DNA from: Actinomycetes bacterium
GTDB lineage: Bacteria > Actinomycetota > Thermoleophilia > Solirubrobacterales > Solirubrobacteraceae
Direction: 5' to 3'
Length of the DNA: 55,400 bases
Assembly: GCA_021792455.1 (NCBI GenBank)
Contig: JAJYUP010000006.1
Coordinates: 1-55,400 of the forward strand
Under the pieces are notes generated by a model, which saw nothing but the letters and a program-made list of their open reading frames with translations, had not been told where the DNA came from and did not search any database. Position numbers and translations under genes: made by a program. Positions 31,983 to 40,237 of the stretch are shown piece by piece (within the stretch, counting starts at the first letter, position 1; each line of letters starts with the position of its first letter).

Positions 31983-33014
31983 TCAGCGGGGTGAGCGACC
32001 GATCTCGCCCCGCCTCAGCGCCGCGAGATCGGCGTCCACCATCCTCTCGACGAGCTGCTCGAAGCTGATCGTAGGGTGCCATCCGAGCAGCCTTCTCGCC
32101 TTTGAGGGGTCTCCGACGAGCGCTGCGTGCTCGCTGCGCCGTTCGAGGGCTGGATCGCGGCGCACGCACTGCTTTGCGTCGAGCCCGAGGTGGGCGAAGG
32201 CTGCCTTCGCGAACTCGAAGACGGTGTGCCCGATGCCGCTTGCGAGGATGAAGTCCTCAGGGTCAGGCTGCTGCAGCATCAGCCACGCTCCACGCATGAT
32301 GTCAGCCGCGAAGCTCCAGTCGCGGATCGCCTCGAGGCTGCCGAGGTTCACCGTCTGCTCGAGACCAAGCTTCACCGCGGCTGCCGCCTTCGTGATCTTC
32401 CGCGTGACGAACATCTCAGGCCTGCGCTCAGACTCGTGGTTGTAGAGGATTCCGGAGCAGGCGAAGATCCCCGCCTCTGTGCGCATCTGGCCCGTCAGCT
32501 GGTGGGCCGCGAGCTTCGCCGTCGCGTATGGGCTCACTGGCTGACAGGCGGTGAGCTCAGTCTGGGGGCTCTCACTTGCAGAGCCGAAGATCGCCGCCGA
32601 GCTTGCGATGAAGACGCGAGTGTGGAGGCTGTAGTCGCGGACTGCCTGAAGCAGGGTCGCGCAGGAGCATGCGATCGCCTCGATCGTCTTTGCGGGGTGC
32701 CGCCAGGAGTCAGGCACGAATGAGGGGGCGGCGAGATGGTAGAGCTCGTCGGGGCGCAGCGAGAGGACCACGCCCTCGAGGGCGTTGCTGTCGGTCAGCT
32801 CCCCTTCGATCAGCGTCACCCTCCCCCGCAGATGCTCTGCGCAGCCAAGGCTTCTCGCGCTGCCCCCTCTGATCAACCCTGTGACCTCATAGCCCTTCTG
32901 CAGCAGCAGCTCGGCGAGGTAGGAGCCGTCCTGTCCTGTCAGCCCCGTGATGAGCGCACGCCTGCCAGCGCCAGCTCGCTGCTCAGCGGGCATCTCGTCT
33001 GTCAGGTGCAGCAT
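31983..33014 (-). CDS. GDP-mannose 4,6-dehydratase homologue (possible GDP-4-keto-6-deoxymannose reductase)
   Basis: A 343-residue extended SDR clearly paralogous to the neighbouring gmd: ALITGLTGQDGSYLAELLLQKGYEV (Rossmann), the YNHESERRPEMFVTRKI block, and YxxxK in SPYATAKLAAH. Where dehydratases carry the acid Glu in the S/T-S-E motif (ASSSEMFG in gmd), this protein reads ASSAAIFG, so the Glu is Ala. That loss argues against dehydratase chemistry and for a reductase- or epimerase-like role on the gmd product. No intein is present. It starts 22 nt after gmd; ATG 32993 is an alternative start. Confidence 0.75.
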   Translation of the reverse strand: MLHLTDEMPAEQRAGAGRRALITGLTGQDGSYLAELLLQKGYEVTGLIRGGSARSLGCAEHLRGRVTLIEGELTDSNALEGVVLSLRPDELYHLAAPSFVPDSWRHPAKTIEAIACSCATLLQAVRDYSLHTRVFIASSAAIFGSASESPQTELTACQPVSPYATAKLAAHQLTGQMRTEAGIFACSGILYNHESERRPEMFVTRKITKAAAAVKLGLEQTVNLGSLEAIRDWSFAADIMRGAWLMLQQPDPEDFILASGIGHTVFEFAKAAFAHLGLDAKQCVRRDPALERRSEHAALVGDPSKARRLLGWHPTISFEQLVERMVDADLAALRRGEIGRSPR

Positions 33015-33035
33015 CTCGTCTCGAGCGGGCCATGC

Positions 33036-35042
33036 TCAAGATCTCGCGCCGGCGCGCAAGAGCTTCAGGTCGGCGTCGACCATCAGCCTGATCAGCTGCT
33101 CGAAGCTCGTCTTCGGCTCCCAGCGAAGCTCCCGCTTCGCCTTCGAGGGATCTCCGATCAGATGGTCGACCTCCGCTGGGCGCTTCAGAGAGTCGTCGAT
33201 CACGACGTGATCGTCGATCTGCAGTCCCGCCTGATCGAAGGCGATCTGCAGGCAGGTGCGCACGGAGTGGGCGAGGCCCGTCGCGATCACGTAGTCGGCA
33301 GGCTCGTCGCGCTGGAGCATCAGCCACATCGCTTCGACGTAGTCCTTTGCGTAGCCCCAGTCGCGTTCGGCGTCGAGGTTGCCGAGGCGCAGCTTCTCAG
33401 CCAGGCCGAGCTTGATCGCGGCGGCGTGCCAGGTGATCTTGCGGGTGACGAACTCGAGGCCCCTGCGGGGGGAGTTGTGTACGATGACCCTACCCACGCC
33501 TGCGCAGAACACGCCGCTTTCGGTCTCGAGATCGAAGACCCAGTCGTCGTCAGAGACGGGAGCGGGCTCAACGCGTCTTACCTCCGCAGGGCTGCGCACC
33601 AGGTGTGCGCCGTTGCCGCCGACGCGGACCGCGGAGCGAAGGTTCAACTGGTAGTAGGTGCGGCCATTGCGCTGTTCCGCGTAGACAGAGGCTGGCTGGC
33701 CCTGATTGAAGTAGAGCAGGCAGAGGCCCTGTGCGAGCACCGCGCTGTTTGTCTTGATCGACTCGCCGTTGCCTGCCTTCAGCCCGTCTCCGGCGCAGTA
33801 GCCAGCGAGGAAGCCCTTCTGGATCTCGCGAGTGGCGTTCAGGACCAGCGGCGGCACCTGCTTGAACGAGCTTCGCGTATACAGCTGCTCACGCAGCCAT
33901 GGGCCGACCGCAGGGGCCCCGGAGAAGTCCACAGCTTCGACGCTCGCTCGCTCGTCGAAGCCGGAGGTCCCCGACCGCGGGCGGGACTGGCCGAGGAAGA
34001 CCTGTGACCAGAGGCCCATCGCCCTCGAACGGATCATGAAGTCGTTGTTGGTCAGCCGAACATGCTTGCCGTCGCGTGAGACGTGGCCATCAGCTGCGAG
34101 CAGGCCGAGCAGCTCGGCCAGCTCTGGCGTCACGGAGGTCCAGCCAGGAGCGTCTGGCATCCACTGCCCGATCGCGAGCTCGTCGCCCTCCTGGACAGCG
34201 CGAGCGGATAGCTTCTCTCGGTCAGCGTCGAGCATCTGGTGGTGTGCGGTCACGTCCAGGACGCCACCGCGCGCATGGATCCGCAACAAGTCGTGATCAG
34301 CATCTGTGGCACGCCGTCTCGTCGCTGTGATCGCCTTCACGATCGTCCAGTCGGTTCCGTCCCATACCTCGAGCAGGTCGTCTGGAGAGTGCGTTTGGAC
34401 GCTGGGACCCTTGCGGCGCAGCGGCATCAGCTCCCGCGGGGTGGAGATCGCCACGATGCCGAGCTGCCGGATGATCAACGGTGTCTCGGCAGCGACGCAC
34501 TCGTGGTTGAACAGTATCCCGCTCGTCGCGTGCAGGTCGTAGGACTCCCTGTAGTTGACTGTGATGAAGTGCCCATATGCCTTCGCGACTCCATATGGGC
34601 TGCGCGGGTAGAAGGGCGTCGCCTCCGTCTGCGGGACCTCTCTCACCTTCCCGAACATCTCACTCGAGGAGGCCTGGTAGAAGCGCGCCTCTGGACACAC
34701 CTCGCGCATCGCCTCCAGCATCCTCGTCACGCCGACCCCTGTGAACTCCGCCGTCAGCGTCGGCTGGATCCAGGAGACCGCGACGAACGACATCGCCGCG
34801 AGGTTGTAGATCTCGGTTGGCTTCGCCGCGCGAAGCGCGTCGACGAGCGAGCGCTGGTCGAGCAGGTCGCCCTGATGAAGCGTGATCTTCTCGCGCAGGT
34901 GCTCTATGCGCTCGAACTTCTCCGTCGAGGAGCGGCGGACCATTCCATGGACCTCGTAGCCCTTTTGAAGGAGCAGCTCAGCGAGGTAGGAGCCGTCCTG
35001 ACCGGTGATGCCCGTGATGAGCGCGGAGGGGCGGGATCGCAT
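33036..35042 (-). CDS. gmd: GDP-mannose 4,6-dehydratase precursor interrupted by an intein
   Basis: The 668-residue frame consists of an N-extein (1-181), an intein (182-523) and a C-extein (524-668). Joined, the exteins give a 326-residue GMD of normal length: ALITGITGQDGSYLAELLLQ, the catalytic motif SSSE (residues 125-128), YxxxK in SPYGVAKAYGHF, and a restored FNHE-SPRRG motif. It converts GDP-mannose to GDP-4-keto-6-deoxymannose, the precursor of GDP-rhamnose/fucose-type sugars. ATG 35042 is chosen because it starts the Rossmann strand and lies 12 nt after the upstream gene's stop. Function requires protein splicing. Confidence 0.93.
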   Translation of the reverse strand: MRSRPSALITGITGQDGSYLAELLLQKGYEVHGMVRRSSTEKFERIEHLREKITLHQGDLLDQRSLVDALRAAKPTEIYNLAAMSFVAVSWIQPTLTAEFTGVGVTRMLEAMREVCPEARFYQASSSEMFGKVREVPQTEATPFYPRSPYGVAKAYGHFITVNYRESYDLHATSGILFNHECVAAETPLIIRQLGIVAISTPRELMPLRRKGPSVQTHSPDDLLEVWDGTDWTIVKAITATRRRATDADHDLLRIHARGGVLDVTAHHQMLDADREKLSARAVQEGDELAIGQWMPDAPGWTSVTPELAELLGLLAADGHVSRDGKHVRLTNNDFMIRSRAMGLWSQVFLGQSRPRSGTSGFDERASVEAVDFSGAPAVGPWLREQLYTRSSFKQVPPLVLNATREIQKGFLAGYCAGDGLKAGNGESIKTNSAVLAQGLCLLYFNQGQPASVYAEQRNGRTYYQLNLRSAVRVGGNGAHLVRSPAEVRRVEPAPVSDDDWVFDLETESGVFCAGVGRVIVHNSPRRGLEFVTRKITWHAAAIKLGLAEKLRLGNLDAERDWGYAKDYVEAMWLMLQRDEPADYVIATGLAHSVRTCLQIAFDQAGLQIDDHVVIDDSLKRPAEVDHLIGDPSKAKRELRWEPKTSFEQLIRLMVDADLKLLRAGARS
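33474..34499 (-). other. Intein with LAGLIDADG homing endonuclease domain inside gmd
   Basis: It encodes 342 residues from Cys1 (gmd residue 182, CVAAETPLI) to the terminal Asn (residue 523), followed by extein Ser+1. Splicing blocks are visible: block A around the first Cys, block B TxxH in DVTAHHQML (T265-H268), block F WVFDLETESGVFCAG, and block G VIVHN with penultimate His. Two LAGLIDADG-type motifs, LLGLLAADG (311-319) and FLAGYCAGDG (411-420), both keep their acidic residue, so the homing endonuclease may be active. The insertion point is between NHE and SPRRG, the most conserved substrate loop of GMD. Confidence 0.92.
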
Positions 35043-35053
35043 GGGTTGGGAGA

Positions 35054-36478
35054 CTAGCGGGCAGGGGGGTCGTGCGGAGATGGGCTCAGCACTCCGGATC
35101 GTGTCCGTCTGACGGCTGCCTTCACGCTTCGCAGCGGCTTCGTGACGCGCCAGCTCACGGAGTTGCGCATCTGCTCGATCACGGTTGCGCAGCACGCCCG
35201 CTCAGCGTTTGCCTTTGCGAGCTCCTCTGTCGCCTTTGCCACTTCTGCGCACGCCTTGCGCAGTTCCACGGACACGCGTTCAGCCCACGCGGCGGCATCG
35301 TCCCTGTCTGCCTCGAGCTCGGCGATTCGTGCGAGCGCCCGCCGGCTGTCGAGCAGCGCGCTTGCGAGCGCCTCTGAGACCTGATTGCTCCCGTTGCCCT
35401 CAGGCGAGGGCGGGGCCTGGGCGCGCGCCGCGCTCGATGCGAGCGGCTCGAGCCACTCGATGAAGCGCTCATCACCGTGCGAGAACGGGTTTGGCGGCTC
35501 TTCTCCGAGGCCGTCTTCGAACTGCAGCAGCGCTGTTCGATAGCACTCACGCATCCATGCGGCGATCGGCACGCCAGCGGGGGTGACCGTGTAGGTCGGT
35601 GCCGTCGAGCGTGCCCGCTCGTAGCCGAGCGCGAGCAGCCGCTGCGCGTACTCGCGCACCAGCTGGGCTGCGCCGGGTCGCTCCCTCAGATCCGCCCACC
35701 ACGCGGCGAGCGCCGCGATCGGCGTGAGGTGGTCAGGCTGCAGTGGGTCGAAGCTGCCTGCGAAGTGAAAGTGCCGCAGTCGCTCGCCGTCGATCTCAGG
35801 GACCTGTCCGTTCCACTCGATGTCGCGGGTGTGGAGGTTCCATCCAGCTACATTGCAGCCGCGGTCGCGGAGTATTTCGTGCTCGAACAGACATGGTGCG
35901 AGCGTCAGCCACGTCTGGTCGAACATGATGCTCGCCTGCGGTTCGAAGACGCAGTGCCGACGCGTGCGCCGCGCCCACCAGCGCAGCGCCTCCTCCGCCC
36001 CCTCGGCGGCTCCGACGAAGCCGGCGTTCAACGCCCCCGCGCGCAGGATCACCTGCTCTGGGCTTTCGCCCCGCGACAGCGGGTATGGGTCGAGCGAGTG
36101 CGGGCAGAGCAGCAGCGAGTGCCTCTCGCAAAGCGGCGCGAGCGGATCGAGATCTGAGTAGATGCGTCCGTCAGCATCGATGAAGAGCAGCGGCCCTCTG
36201 CTCTCTCGCAGCAGTGCGAGCAGCACGTCCGGCTTCATCGACGCGGCCAACCCCTGCGTGTTGTACATCGTCGCTCTCCGGTGGAGCTCGTCTGAGTCGA
36301 TGCCGATGTCCTGAGGCCCCAGCGTCCGAAGGCGAGCTTCGCCGCTCAGCGCCGCCCTCGAGTCCTCGTCGAAGACGAGGACGTGGATCGTCGAGCGTCG
36401 ATTGTGCGTGAGAAACGACTCTGCGAGCACGCGCGCGTGCGCGACGTAGTTGCTCGTTGCGATCGTGCAGACATCCAT
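35054..36478 (-). CDS. GT8-like glycosyltransferase with C-terminal coiled coil
   Basis: A 474-residue protein starting MDVCTIATSNYVAHARVLAESFLTHN, with a DxD motif at 101-103 (LLFIDADGRIYSDL) and NAGFVGAAEG, CNVAGWNLHTRDIEWNG and LRHFHFAGSFDP blocks. These resemble the nucleotide-sugar GT-A domain of family 8-type transferases. After about residue 375 it becomes a coiled coil (ELEADRDDAAAWAERV...) ending in SVSWRVTKPLR (440-450). ATG 36478 fits better than 36523, because the extra 15 residues overlap a probable promoter. It is the first gene of the minus-strand operon, followed by gmd after 12 nt. Confidence 0.8.
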   Translation of the reverse strand: MDVCTIATSNYVAHARVLAESFLTHNRRSTIHVLVFDEDSRAALSGEARLRTLGPQDIGIDSDELHRRATMYNTQGLAASMKPDVLLALLRESRGPLLFIDADGRIYSDLDPLAPLCERHSLLLCPHSLDPYPLSRGESPEQVILRAGALNAGFVGAAEGAEEALRWWARRTRRHCVFEPQASIMFDQTWLTLAPCLFEHEILRDRGCNVAGWNLHTRDIEWNGQVPEIDGERLRHFHFAGSFDPLQPDHLTPIAALAAWWADLRERPGAAQLVREYAQRLLALGYERARSTAPTYTVTPAGVPIAAWMRECYRTALLQFEDGLGEEPPNPFSHGDERFIEWLEPLASSAARAQAPPSPEGNGSNQVSEALASALLDSRRALARIAELEADRDDAAAWAERVSVELRKACAEVAKATEELAKANAERACCATVIEQMRNSVSWRVTKPLRSVKAAVRRTRSGVLSPSPHDPPAR

Positions 36479-36519
36479 CGTTTCGCGCTCGGCTCTGAAG
36501 TGCGGTCGCGCAACGCCTA

Positions 36520-36525
36520 GCATAT
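36520..36525 (-). promoter_or_regulatory. Putative -10 of the minus-strand polysaccharide operon
   Basis: TATGCT on the minus strand lies about 41 nt upstream of ATG 36478, in the short divergent region shared with the wzt promoter. Confidence 0.35.
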
Positions 36526-36590
36526 GGCACGGCAGCGTGCGGACACCGGCCGACCACGAGCCGGTTGACTGGTCGCTCGCGCTGGAAGGC

Positions 36591-36596
36591 TACCCT
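36591..36596 (+). promoter_or_regulatory. Putative near-leaderless -10 of wzt
   Basis: TACCCT is followed by 8 nt and ATG 36605. A TTGACT at 36565-36570 lies 20 nt upstream and could be a -35, though the spacing is long. Confidence 0.45.
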
Positions 36597-36604
36597 CTCA
36601 CGAC

Positions 36605-38215
36605 ATGTCCGATCCGCCGTTTCCGCCGATCGTCGTCGATGACGTCCACAAGCGCTTCGAGATCCCACGCGAAAAGGTGAGCACTCTGAAGGAGCGGGCG
36701 CTGCATCCGTTCAAGCGGGTGCAGACCGATGCCCTGCATGCGCTGAGAGGCGTCTCCTTTCAGGTTCGCCCTGGAGAGTTCTTCGGCATCGTCGGTCGCA
36801 ACGGATCGGGCAAGTCGACGCTCCTGAAGTGCCTCGCCGGCATCTATGGGGTCGACAGAGGGGGCATATACGTCAACGGCCGCATGTCGACCTTCATCGA
36901 GCTGGGGGTCGGGTTCAACCCGGACCTGCCCGCGCGTGACAACGCCCTGCTCAACGGCACGATGCTTGGTCTCAGCCCTCGCGAGGCGCGGGCGCGCCTC
37001 GACAGCGTCATCGAGTTCGCGGAGCTGCACGACTTCGTCGACCTGAAGATCAAGAACTACTCCTCTGGGATGCTCGTGCGGCTCGCATTTGCCGTGATGA
37101 TCCACGTCGATGCCGACATACTGCTGATCGACGAGGTGCTCGCGGTTGGAGACGCCGCCTTTCAGCAGAAGTGCTTCGACGAGTTCGAGCGCATACGCGC
37201 TGGCGGCGCGACAGTCCTGTTCGTGACGCATGACATGTCCGCCGTCCGTCGCTTCTGCGACCGTGCGCTGCTGCTCGAGCGGGGACGTCCCGTCCAGTTG
37301 GGCGACCCTGAGTCTGTCGGCAACAGGTACTTGGAGCTCAACTTCTCAGATCAGGCGAGGCTCGAGGAGGCGGAGGCTGCTGAGCGCGAGTCCGGCGCGG
37401 GCGGCACGCCTGCGCTTGGTGCGGCGCGTCGGCGTCGATTGGGTGCGGGGCGACTCTCTGGCTCCGACGCAGAGACGCTCGTCAGCTCGGCGTCGATCGG
37501 ACCGCTTGGCCCCGAACCAGTGGAACGGTCTGTGCCTGAGGCGATCGGGCTCCCTGAGACCGGCTCGATCGGACCGCTTGGCCCCGAACCGGTGGAACCG
37601 TCCGTGCCTGAGGCGATCGGGCTCCCTGAGACTGGGTCGATCGGACCGCACAGATCCGACTCGATCGCCCAGGCCCGTTCCCTGCCGATGCACCTGCCCC
37701 ACCGCGACTCACCTCGTCGCTCCATCTCCGCACCGGCGGGTGCCGCCAACGCACATCAGGGCGACGAAGCGGCTGAGATCCTCTCCGCCTGGTTTGAGGA
37801 CGAGCAGGGCGAAGCAGTTGATGTGCTCCGGCCCCGGAGCACCTGCAGCGTCGCGGTGCAGGTGCGCTGCCAGCGCGATCTGCACATGCCGATCTTCGCG
37901 GTATCGCTCGAGAACGGCCATGGAGACCGCGTCTTCACTGCGACGAACGTCGAGTCCGACTCAGCTCGCGACTCCTTCGCCGCCGGCGAGCTCGTCACGT
38001 TCCGGGTCTGCTTCACGAACGTGCTTGCGCCCGACAGGTATCACCTCACCGTGTCCGTCGCCAGCGAAGAGGGCGCTTGGCACGATCGGCGTGAGCGGAT
38101 GATCTCCGTCGTCGTCGCCGGAACGCGCAGCTCTGATGCGCTCGTCGAGCTGCCGTACGAGTTCGTCCTGCAGCGAGGATCACCTCAGCCGGCGCTGCCG
38201 ACAGAGCGGAGATGA
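36605..38215 (+). CDS. wzt: ABC exporter ATPase for surface polysaccharide (Wzt-like, with C-terminal domain)
   Basis: A 536-residue protein. The ATPase part has Walker A GRNGSGKST (64-72), the polysaccharide-exporter signature NYSSGMLVRLAFA, Walker B ILLIDEVLAVGD and H-loop VTHDMSAVRRFCDRALLLERG. A linker of about 110 residues contains two 24-residue repeats (SIGPLGPEPVE...). The C-terminal 140 residues (ILSAWFEDEQGEAVDVLRPRSTCSVAVQV... FAVSLENGHGDRVFTATN) form a beta-sandwich like the Wzt glycan-binding domain, which recognises the finished chain. It overlaps the permease gene by 4 bp. Confidence 0.9.
   Translation: MSDPPFPPIVVDDVHKRFEIPREKVSTLKERALHPFKRVQTDALHALRGVSFQVRPGEFFGIVGRNGSGKSTLLKCLAGIYGVDRGGIYVNGRMSTFIELGVGFNPDLPARDNALLNGTMLGLSPREARARLDSVIEFAELHDFVDLKIKNYSSGMLVRLAFAVMIHVDADILLIDEVLAVGDAAFQQKCFDEFERIRAGGATVLFVTHDMSAVRRFCDRALLLERGRPVQLGDPESVGNRYLELNFSDQARLEEAEAAERESGAGGTPALGAARRRRLGAGRLSGSDAETLVSSASIGPLGPEPVERSVPEAIGLPETGSIGPLGPEPVEPSVPEAIGLPETGSIGPHRSDSIAQARSLPMHLPHRDSPRRSISAPAGAANAHQGDEAAEILSAWFEDEQGEAVDVLRPRSTCSVAVQVRCQRDLHMPIFAVSLENGHGDRVFTATNVESDSARDSFAAGELVTFRVCFTNVLAPDRYHLTVSVASEEGAWHDRRERMISVVVAGTRSSDALVELPYEFVLQRGSPQPALPTERR
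37493..37636 (+). repeat. Two 72-bp in-frame repeats in the wzt linker
   Basis: TCGATCGGACCGCTTGGCC recurs at 37493 and 37565, and the motif starts again at 37637. Each unit encodes 24 residues. Confidence 0.85.
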
Positions 38216-39126
38216 GCGCCCCGATGGCTGCACAGGAAGCACACCGCTCGACCACGACGCACCCGTCGGATGCCTACGGTCACCGAATCAAGGGTCCGTC
38301 TGCGCTTGGCTCGAGCCCCCGCCGCATGTGGCACCTCACCTGGTCTCTCGCGCGCACCGAGTTCAAGCTCGCCTACTTCGGGTCGGTGCTCGGCTACCTC
38401 TGGCAGCTCATGCGCCCGCTCATGCTCTTCGGGGTCATCTACGGAGTGATCAGCGCATTCGACAAGAAACTCAGCGCAGGGGCGCCGCTGTTCCCGGTCG
38501 CGATTCTTCTTGGCATAGTGATGTACAACCTGTTCTCAGAAGGGACCGCTGGTGCGGTCTCATGTCTCCTCAACAGAGAGAACCTCGTTCGCAAGATCGA
38601 GTTTCCGCGGCTTGCAGTGCCGCTCGCGACTGTGATCACGTCGCTGATGAACTACAGCCTGAACATGATCCCAGTGGTCGTGTTCCTGCTCGCGGCGGGC
38701 GGTGCCATCAGGTGGACGTGGATTGAGGTGCCGGCGCTCGTGCTCCTGCTCACCGCCTTCATAACTGGGCTTGCGGCGGTCCTCTCCGTCAGCTACGTGC
38801 GCTACCGCGATGTGCGGCCGATCTGGGAAGTCGTGCTGCAGATGATGTTCTACGGCTCGCCGATCTTCTACTCGATATCGAGCCTGAAACATCTCACTCT
38901 GCTTGGCGTGAGGGTCAACATAGCGCACGTGATGATGGCCAATCCGTTCTCCGCGATTCTCGAGCAGATGCGTCACGTCCTCATCAGCCCGCGCTATCCG
39001 AATGCGGCACAGGCGATCGGAGGCCCCGCGATGCTGATGATCCCGGTGGGGATCGGGCTCGCCGTGATCGTGTTCGGGTTCCTGCTGTTCGACCGGGAGG
39101 CACCGCGCGTGGCGGAGCAGCTGTAG
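38212..39126 (+). CDS. wzm: ABC-2 type polysaccharide export permease (Wzm-like)
   Basis: A 304-residue permease with a cytoplasmic N-terminus ending in LARTEFKLAYFGSVLGYLWQLMRPL, the amphipathic entry typical of Wzm/TagG permeases, and about six spans (about 65-85, 95-115, 145-170, 175-205, 210-240, 275-300). It forms the membrane channel for the lipid-linked glycan, paired with the upstream ATPase (ATGA overlap). Its stop overlaps the GTG of the next glycosyltransferase gene, so all three form one operon. Confidence 0.9.
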   Translation: MSAPMAAQEAHRSTTTHPSDAYGHRIKGPSALGSSPRRMWHLTWSLARTEFKLAYFGSVLGYLWQLMRPLMLFGVIYGVISAFDKKLSAGAPLFPVAILLGIVMYNLFSEGTAGAVSCLLNRENLVRKIEFPRLAVPLATVITSLMNYSLNMIPVVVFLLAAGGAIRWTWIEVPALVLLLTAFITGLAAVLSVSYVRYRDVRPIWEVVLQMMFYGSPIFYSISSLKHLTLLGVRVNIAHVMMANPFSAILEQMRHVLISPRYPNAAQAIGGPAMLMIPVGIGLAVIVFGFLLFDREAPRVAEQL

Positions 39127-40208
39127 TGGCGGATCCGCCGAAGAGCGTGGGCCGCAGCGGGCGCGCGGGAGAGCACACCGACGGGACAGGGCCCGCCGAC
39201 TGCTCCCCGTGGAGCGTCAACGCGGTCTCAGCCCCCCGCGAGGCCTTTTCGCCTCGCCGAAGGCCGGAGCCGCTCACCGTTGCCTTCGTCGGGCAGAGCG
39301 TGTACTTCCGGCAATGCGCTCTGGAGCGACCCGTGGCCGGCATCGCGCCTGCCTTCATCGACTTCAGGGCTGGAGCTTCGCCGAACGCGCTGCGCGCGGC
39401 GCTTGCGCGGGTCGATCCCGATGTCGTGCTCGTGTTCCGCCCAGAGATCGTGCCAGAGGGCCTTTTCAGCGACCTGCGCTCCGTCACGATCGGCTATCTC
39501 ACAGAGCCGCTCCCACGCGCCGAGGGGGATTCGCACCCAGACCTCTGCGCACGACTGTCAGCTCTTCAGCGGGTCGATCCAGGCGGGTTCGACCGGATAG
39601 TCTGCTTCGATCCGCTCATCGCGCAGACTGCGAGCCGCATCCTGCCCGTCTGGCGGTCACTCCCGATCCCCGTGGCTGACGGCCTGTTCATGGATCCTCG
39701 CCCCCGCCGGACGCCTCCGAGGCTGCTGTTCATCGGACGGTCGACTGAGCATCGTGAGTGGATGCTCGCGCCGATCAAGCGCAACCATCTCATCACTCAC
39801 ATCGGGCATGGGCTGTTCGGCGAGGCACTCCAGCGGATGCTCGCCTCCTCCGACGTGCAGATCAACCTGCACAACAATCCCTACCCCACCTTCGAGAACC
39901 GCGTCTGCATCGCTCTCGCCGCCGGGCATCTGGTGATCTCGGAGCCGCTCAGCCCGTCCCATGGCCTGCGGGCGGGCGTCGACTATCTGCAGGTGCAAAC
40001 GCCACGGCAGCTCGCCCACCTCGCTGAGCAGGTCAGGGCATGTGACGGCGCATGCTTCGAGGTCCAGCTCTCCGGTCGCCGCGAGGCGGAGCGCTTCCGG
40101 GCCTCGCGCGTCTACCCGGAGCTCTTCCGCGACGTCGTCGAGGATGTGCGGGAGAAGGGCAGCGCGCGCCGCATCGGGGCTTCGGCCTCGAAGGTTCGGG
40201 AGGTGTGA
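39126..40208 (+). CDS. CgeB-like glycosyltransferase family protein
   Basis: A 360-residue protein starting at GTG 39126, inside the permease stop. After a 45-residue variable N-terminus it has a Rossmann-like half (LTVAFVGQSVYFRQCALERP) and a C-terminal GT-B-type half: PRLLFIGRSTEHREWML, SSDVQINLHNNPYPTFENRVCIALAAGHLVISEPLSPSHGL, then GVDYLQVQTPRQLAHL. These are features of CgeB/group-1-like transferases acting in polysaccharide loci. It is homologous to the convergent gene at 40238 and to the N-terminal module of the protein at 29391. Confidence 0.75.
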   Translation: MADPPKSVGRSGRAGEHTDGTGPADCSPWSVNAVSAPREAFSPRRRPEPLTVAFVGQSVYFRQCALERPVAGIAPAFIDFRAGASPNALRAALARVDPDVVLVFRPEIVPEGLFSDLRSVTIGYLTEPLPRAEGDSHPDLCARLSALQRVDPGGFDRIVCFDPLIAQTASRILPVWRSLPIPVADGLFMDPRPRRTPPRLLFIGRSTEHREWMLAPIKRNHLITHIGHGLFGEALQRMLASSDVQINLHNNPYPTFENRVCIALAAGHLVISEPLSPSHGLRAGVDYLQVQTPRQLAHLAEQVRACDGACFEVQLSGRREAERFRASRVYPELFRDVVEDVREKGSARRIGASASKVREV

Positions 40209-40237
40209 AGGAGTCTCACGGCCGCGTCGAGGCGGCC

